From Actinomycetota bacterium (GTDB taxonomy: Bacteria > Actinomycetota > Acidimicrobiia > IMCC26256 > PALSA-610), in NCBI GenBank assembly GCA_005779345.1, contig SXJQ01000114.1:1-28108 (forward strand): a DNA stretch of 28,108 bases, in the 5' to 3' direction. The notes below the pieces were generated by a model. The model was not told the origin of the DNA and searched no databases. It saw only the letters and a program-made list of their open reading frames with translations. Of this stretch, positions 23,906 through 28,108 are shown piece by piece (positions within the stretch are counted from its first letter, which is position 1; each line of letters opens with the position of its first letter). The position numbers were made by a program, and so were the translations under genes.

Positions 23906-24769
23906 TCAGAGCTCCTCGGCGAAGCTGCCCTCGAGCCGACCGAACACCGCTTCGCCCACCGCGAACAGCACGACGGCGAACAGCGCGACCGCGCCGAGCA
24001 ACGCGAGATGATGGCCGACGGTCCAGTCGGGGAGGATCGGGCCGGTCGGACCATCCAACTCGGCGTAGAGCGCACGCTGGAACGTGAGGACGATCGACGT
24101 GATCGGGTTGAGCAACGCGAGTTGCTCTCGGTCGGAGCCCGGCTCCGCGAGCTGTCCGAACTGCCAGACGATGGGCGTGAACCAGAACCACGCGAGCAAC
24201 AACAGCTCGACGATGTGCTGGATGTCGCGCAGATAGACGTTGACCGCCGACAGCAGGATCCCGAGCGCCACCGCGAGCATCACCAGGACCATCAGCGCGA
24301 TCGGAACGAGCGGCACGTACGCCCAGTCGATCCCGTGCCGGAACCCGGCGAGCGCGAGCAGGAGCACGATGACCTGCAAGAAGAAGTGGACGACCGCGGC
24401 ACCGATCGAAGCGAGCGGAAGGATCTCGCGCGGGAACGCGACCTTCTTGACGAGACCGGCGTTGCTCACGACCGAAGCGGTCGCGCCACCGAGCGCTCCC
24501 GCGAACAGGTTCCACACGAGGAGGCCCGACAACAGGTAGATCGGAAAGTCGGGGACGTTGTTCTCGAGCACGAACTGGAACACGAACCAGAAGACGAGCA
24601 GATACAACGCAGGGTTGAGGAGCGACCAGGCGAAACCGAGGACCGAGTCCTTGTACTTGACCTTGAGCTCCTTGCGGACCATCCCGGCCAGCAGCTCTCG
24701 GTAGACCCACACCCGACGCAGCCGCGCCCCCACGGATGGTCGCGCGCTCACCACGACCGGGACCGACAT
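23906..24769 (-). CDS. wzm: ABC polysaccharide exporter permease
   Basis: A 287-residue ABC-2-type permease that pairs with Wzt to move a polyprenyl-linked polysaccharide across the membrane. It shows the family's N-terminal interface helix ELLAGMVRKELKVKYKDSVL, then GFAWSLLNPALYLLVFWFVF as the start of TM1, and five further hydrophobic segments including VVHFFLQVIVLLLALAGF and LAVALGILLSAVNVYLRDIQ. HIVELLLLAWFWFTPIVW precedes the last loops. Start ATG 24769 (MSVPVVVSARPSVG) is preceded by the short divergent spacer. First gene of the long minus-strand export/glycosylation operon. Confidence 0.95.
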   Translation of the reverse strand: MSVPVVVSARPSVGARLRRVWVYRELLAGMVRKELKVKYKDSVLGFAWSLLNPALYLLVFWFVFQFVLENNVPDFPIYLLSGLLVWNLFAGALGGATASVVSNAGLVKKVAFPREILPLASIGAAVVHFFLQVIVLLLALAGFRHGIDWAYVPLVPIALMVLVMLAVALGILLSAVNVYLRDIQHIVELLLLAWFWFTPIVWQFGQLAEPGSDREQLALLNPITSIVLTFQRALYAELDGPTGPILPDWTVGHHLALLGAVALFAVVLFAVGEAVFGRLEGSFAEEL

Positions 24770-24814
24770 GCGCCCAACGCTACCGGTGCCGCGTCGTGTG
24801 CTACGAACATCGTC
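24770..24814. promoter_or_regulatory. 45-bp divergent spacer between wzm and the GT4 operon
   Basis: The start codons of two divergent operons are separated by only 45 bases, so both promoters must lie within it or extend into the opposing genes. On the plus strand TACGAA (24802-24807) sits seven bases before the GTG at 24815, close to a -10 for a leaderless mRNA, though it lacks the final T of TANNNT. No clear operator palindrome or Shine-Dalgarno was seen. Confidence 0.35.
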
Positions 24815-25954
24815 GTGCCCGCCCTCGCCGTCGCGTTGGATGTGACGCCGCTGGTCGGCCCCCCGACGGGCATCCCCAACTCGATCGCCTCGACGCTCGC
24901 AGCGATCGGGTCGCTCGCGACCGACGGAGGCGCCGCCGAGGTTCGGATCGTCCCCTATGCGCTGTCGCTCCGGGCCCGTTCGCATCGCGACGCGCTCCCG
25001 CCCGGCACGGTGTTCCCGCCGATCCCCGCGCGGCTCGCGCTCGCCGCGTGGTCGCACCTCGAACGTCCGACGATCGACCGCTGGCTCGGCCCCGCGCGCG
25101 TGCTGCACGCGACGAACTACCTCGCACCACCGAGCGCGCTTCCCACGCTCGTCACCGTGCACGACTGCGCGTTCGTCCGCTATCCCGAACTGTGCACGCC
25201 CGAGGTGCGAGCGCTCGTGCCGATCGTGCGACGAGCAGTCTCGCGTGGCGCGACGATCCACGCGCCCTCTCGGTTCGTCGCCGACGAGGTCGCCGAGATC
25301 TTCGGAGCGGACCTCGCGGCCGACGGTCGCATCCACGTCGTCCCGTGGGGAGTTCCGGCCCTCGTCGAACCCGACCCCCTCGAAGCCGCGACCCACGAAC
25401 TCGTCAGCGGGGGGCCGTACGTGCTGTCGCTCGGCACGCTCGAACCGCGCAAGAACCTCCCCCACCTCGTGTCGGCGTTCGGCCGGGTCGCCGCGACGCT
25501 CGCCGACCTCCGACTCGTCATCGCCGGACCCGACGGCGCCGCGACGGCCGCGGTCGAACGCGCGATCGACGCGCTCCCCGCCACCGCCGCGCGCCGCGTG
25601 ATCCGGACCGGCCCGGTCACCGAGGCGACGAAGGCCTCGTTGTTGTCGCACGCCGTCGCGCTCGCGTACCCCTCGATCTCGGAGGGATTCGGCTTCCCGG
25701 TGCTCGAGGCGATGGCCGCGAGCGCGCCGGTGATCGCGGCGCGCGCCGGTTCGATCCCCGAAGTCGCGGGCGACGCAGCCTTGCTCGTCGACGCAACCGA
25801 CGAAGACGCCCTCGCCGCTGCCATCCAACGGATCCACGACGACGACGCACTGCGCTCGGAGCTGATCTCGCTCGGACACGATCGCGTCGCGCGCTTCTCG
25901 TGGGCGAACACCGCGGCGCAGTTGCTCACCGTCTACCGCCGGCTCGCCGGATGA
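24815..25954 (+). CDS. GT4-family glycosyltransferase
   Basis: A 379-residue GT-B glycosyltransferase. The N-terminus (MPALAVALDVTPLVGPPTGI) has the acceptor-domain Gly loop GPPTGIPNSI. Then come TLVTVHDCAFVRYPE (about 111-125), the donor-domain LSLGTLEPRKNLPHLVSAF (about 205-223), and the E-x7-E motif SEGFGFPVLEAMA. This is the layout of mannosyl/rhamnosyl-type GT4 enzymes of surface polysaccharide clusters. GTG 24815 is the first usable start after the divergent spacer; no Shine-Dalgarno is visible. Its TGA overlaps the next ATG (ATGA, 25951-25954). Confidence 0.91.
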   Translation: MPALAVALDVTPLVGPPTGIPNSIASTLAAIGSLATDGGAAEVRIVPYALSLRARSHRDALPPGTVFPPIPARLALAAWSHLERPTIDRWLGPARVLHATNYLAPPSALPTLVTVHDCAFVRYPELCTPEVRALVPIVRRAVSRGATIHAPSRFVADEVAEIFGADLAADGRIHVVPWGVPALVEPDPLEAATHELVSGGPYVLSLGTLEPRKNLPHLVSAFGRVAATLADLRLVIAGPDGAATAAVERAIDALPATAARRVIRTGPVTEATKASLLSHAVALAYPSISEGFGFPVLEAMAASAPVIAARAGSIPEVAGDAALLVDATDEDALAAAIQRIHDDDALRSELISLGHDRVARFSWANTAAQLLTVYRRLAG

Positions 25955-27066
25955 CGCCCCCGGAGGCGGCGCCCGCAGACGTCCGCGTCGCGATCCATGC
26001 CGGCCAACTGCTGCAACCGGTTCCCGGGGGCATCGGTCGCTACGTCGAAGCCCTGCTGCGCGAACTGCCAGAGCACGGCATCGCGACCGAGCCGTTCGCC
26101 GCGGGTGCGCGACCCGAACTCCTCGACCACCTCCACACGCCCGTCGCGTGGCACGACCTCGGTCGGCCACGCGCGAGTTTGCGGTACGAGGCGTGGCATC
26201 GACTCCGCCGGCCGCGCCTGCGCGTCCCCGCCGACGTCGTACACGCGCCGAGCCTCGCGATCCCGCCGCTCGACGGACGGCCGCTCGTCGTCACCGTGCA
26301 CGACGTCGCGTTCTTGCGTCATCCGCAGTCCACGACGCGTCGCGGCATCGCGTTCCATACTCGCGGACTCCACCTCGCGCGTCGCGACGCGCACCTCGTG
26401 CTCGCGCCGTCGGAGTTCACCCGCGCCGAGCTGATCCACGAGGGCTTCGATCCCGATCGGGTCCGCGTCGCCCGGCTCGGTTGCGATCCCGCACCGCGAG
26501 TCGCCGACACGCTCGTCGCGGCCCGCGTCGGCGCCACCGGCGTGAGCGGCCGCTACCTCGTCACGGTCGGCACCGTGGAACCCCGCAAGCGGCTGACGGT
26601 GCTCGTCGAGGCGTTCCGAGCCGTCCGCGAACGACATCCGGACCTGTCGCTCGTGATCGTCGGCCCCAACGGATGGGGCGATGTCGGTCGGCTCGACGCG
26701 CCCGGAGTGCTGCGCCTCGGACGCCTCCCCTGGACCCAGGTCGACGCGTTGTATCGCCGCGCGCAGCTCTGCTGCATCACCTCGGTCTACGAGGGTTTCG
26801 GACTGCCCGCGGCCGAGGCGATGGCCCGAGGCTGTCCCGTCGTCACCACCAGCGGCGGCGCGCTCGAGGAGGTGGTCGGCGATGCCGGACTCCTCGTCGC
26901 CCCCGGCGACGCCGTCGCCACCGCCGCGGCGATCGAGGAGGTGCTCGACGATCCCGGCCTCCGCGCCCGGCTCGCGGCCCGCGGCCCGCAACGGGTCGCG
27001 GCGATGGGTTGGAGTCACACGGCCGCCGAGCACGCGGAGATCTACCGGGAGCTGGCCGGTCGGTAG
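25951..27066 (+). CDS. GT4-family glycosyltransferase
   Basis: A 371-residue GT-B glycosyltransferase with PVPGGIGRYVEALLREL (acceptor-domain Gly loop, about 24-40), LVVTVHDVAFLRHPQ, donor-domain LVTVGTVEPRKRLTVLVEAF (about 199-218) and E-x7-E in SVYEGFGLPAAEAMARGCPV. It is similar in plan to both flanking glycosyltransferases. ATG 25951 overlaps the preceding stop by 4 bp. It ends 11 bases before the third gene of the operon. Substrate is not predictable from sequence alone. Confidence 0.92.
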   Translation: MTPPEAAPADVRVAIHAGQLLQPVPGGIGRYVEALLRELPEHGIATEPFAAGARPELLDHLHTPVAWHDLGRPRASLRYEAWHRLRRPRLRVPADVVHAPSLAIPPLDGRPLVVTVHDVAFLRHPQSTTRRGIAFHTRGLHLARRDAHLVLAPSEFTRAELIHEGFDPDRVRVARLGCDPAPRVADTLVAARVGATGVSGRYLVTVGTVEPRKRLTVLVEAFRAVRERHPDLSLVIVGPNGWGDVGRLDAPGVLRLGRLPWTQVDALYRRAQLCCITSVYEGFGLPAAEAMARGCPVVTTSGGALEEVVGDAGLLVAPGDAVATAAAIEEVLDDPGLRARLAARGPQRVAAMGWSHTAAEHAEIYRELAGR

Positions 27067-27077
27067 CGTGCGCCATC

Positions 27078-28108
27078 GTGCGCGTGTTGCTCGATGTCTC
27101 GTCGGTCCCCGAGCACCCCGTCGGCGCGGGGGTCTACTGCGTCGCGCTGGCGGCCGGCCTCGCGACGCGACCCGATGTCGACCTCGTCCTCGCCGTTCGC
27201 CGCGGCGATGCGGACCGGTGGGTGGCAAGCGCTCCCGGCGCCGAGGTGCTCGCCGAGGTCCCGACCCGGCGCCCGCTCCGGCTCGCCTGGGAGCAGGTCG
27301 GAGCACCCGCGCTCGCGCGTCGCGCGCGTGCCGACGTCTGGCACGGTCCGCACTACTCGATGCCGCTGCACCTGAACGCGCCGAGCGTCGTGACCGTGCA
27401 CGACCTCACCTTCTTCGATCACCCCGAATGGCACGAGCGAGCCAAGGTCGCGTACTTCCGGCGCATGATCGTCGCGAGCGCGGGGCGGGCGAACGTCGTC
27501 GTGTGTGTCAGCCGCTTCACGGCCGACCGACTCGACGAGATCGCGATGCCCACGGGAACCCGGGTCGTGATCCCCCACGGTGTCGATCACGCCCGATTCC
27601 AGGTGCTCGGCGACCGCGGCGACGATCTCGCCCGGCTCGCGCGTCACGGGATCCGACCTCCGTACGTCGCCTTCTTGTCGACGATCCAGCCGCGCAAGAA
27701 CGCGCCCGGTCTCGTCGCGGCGTTCGCGATGCTCGCCGCCCGACACCCCGAGTTGCGGCTCGTGCTCGCGGGCGGCAACGGATGGGGCACCGAGGCGCTG
27801 CGCCTCGCGATCGAGCGCAGTGGCGTCGCGACACGCATCCTGCGGCCGGGTCATCTCCCCGACGACCTCGTCCCGGCGTACCTGCGTCGCGCGGCGGTGG
27901 TCGCGTACCCGTCGTTCGAAGAAGGGTTCGGTCTCCCGGTCCTCGAAGCGCTCGCGTGCGGCGCGCCCGTGGTCACCTCGACCGGTTCCGCGCTCGATGA
28001 GGTCGCGAGCGGCGCCGCGCTCACGGCGCACCCCGGCGATCCCGCCGCGATCGCCGCGGCGCTCGAGGCGGCGCTCGACGAGACCACCGCGGCCCGGCTG
28101 CGCGCCGC
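27078..28108 (+). CDS. GT4-family glycosyltransferase, 3' end beyond the window
   Basis: The frame is open from GTG 27078 to the right edge, giving about 343 residues of a GT-B glycosyltransferase. Motifs: VRVLLDVSSVPEHPVGAGVY at the N-terminus with the Gly loop, SVVTVHDLTFFDHPEWHER, VCVSRFTADRL, FLSTIQPRKNAPGLVAAF in the donor domain, and E-x7-E in SFEEGFGLPVLEALACGAPV. Only the last C-terminal helices are missing. Third in a tandem set of similar GT4 genes, 11 bases after the previous stop. The GTG is chosen because the predicted protein then starts directly at strand 1. Confidence 0.9.
   Translation, partial: MRVLLDVSSVPEHPVGAGVYCVALAAGLATRPDVDLVLAVRRGDADRWVASAPGAEVLAEVPTRRPLRLAWEQVGAPALARRARADVWHGPHYSMPLHLNAPSVVTVHDLTFFDHPEWHERAKVAYFRRMIVASAGRANVVVCVSRFTADRLDEIAMPTGTRVVIPHGVDHARFQVLGDRGDDLARLARHGIRPPYVAFLSTIQPRKNAPGLVAAFAMLAARHPELRLVLAGGNGWGTEALRLAIERSGVATRILRPGHLPDDLVPAYLRRAAVVAYPSFEEGFGLPVLEALACGAPVVTSTGSALDEVASGAALTAHPGDPAAIAAALEAALDETTAARLRA

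Noticed and set aside
22656..24710. 684-codon frame ending in the Wzt sequence
   Set aside because: The real Wzt starts at ATG 23897. The extension is the out-of-frame reading of the wzm gene.
23906..26170. 754-codon minus-strand frame ending in the Wzm sequence
   Set aside because: Only the last 287 codons (from ATG 24769) have permease character. The upstream part is antisense to two GT4 genes.

Overview
The window is about 28 kb of very GC-rich DNA with dense operons, many GTG starts and 4-bp stop/start overlaps. This looks like a high-GC actinobacterium. A complete-looking decaprenyl-phosphoryl-arabinose (DPA) gene set (UbiA-type DPPR synthase, DprE1, DprE2) supports that, but the proteins are clearly diverged from the mycobacterial ones. 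A non-mycobacterial actinobacterium, possibly Acidimicrobiia, is my guess and cannot be proven from this window. No rRNA, tRNA, CRISPR array, transposase or phage gene was seen.

Layout. (A) 1-1932, minus: a central-metabolism tail with dihydrolipoyl dehydrogenase, then the lipoyl-domain start of an E2 acyltransferase that runs off the left edge. A tandem hairpin repeat and a possible 31-residue membrane peptide lie upstream. (B) 2045-3190, plus: a UDP-GlcNAc 2-epimerase-family enzyme with an apparent leaderless promoter. (C) 6812-3166, minus: an operon of GT2 polyprenyl-phosphate glycosyltransferase, YbhN-like membrane protein, SAM methyltransferase and GT4 glycosyltransferase. (D) 7094-15880, plus: two multi-spanning GT-C-like proteins, a MOP/Wzx-like flippase, DPPR synthase, DprE1, DprE2 and a HAD-IB phosphatase. 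(E) 24769-15899, minus: Wzm/Wzt ABC polysaccharide exporter, a methyltransferase-like protein with a degenerate SAM motif, three GT4 glycosyltransferases, and a secreted FG-GAP/VCBS repeat protein. (F) 24815-28108, plus: three GT4 glycosyltransferases in tandem, the last cut by the right edge.

How the genes may work together. From about 2 kb onward this is one large surface-glycan locus. Operon D should make the lipid-linked arabinofuranose donor DPA: phosphoribosyl transfer to polyprenyl phosphate, a dephosphorylation for which the HAD protein is a candidate, then DprE1/DprE2 epimerisation. It also carries a flippase and two GT-C enzymes that could use lipid-linked sugars outside the membrane. 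Operons E and F would build a chain on the cytoplasmic side and export it through Wzm/Wzt. Operon C adds polyprenyl-phosphate sugar and methylation functions. The product is inferred to be an arabinose-containing surface polysaccharide or glycoprotein glycan.

The most unusual features are a tandem 14-bp repeat between dprE1 and dprE2 that makes a chain of three ATGA stop/start overlaps with two five-codon mini-ORFs, alanine in DprE1 where M. tuberculosis has the benzothiazinone-target cysteine, a HAD phosphatase in the DPA operon, and a GT-C gene whose coding signal extends upstream of any canonical start codon.
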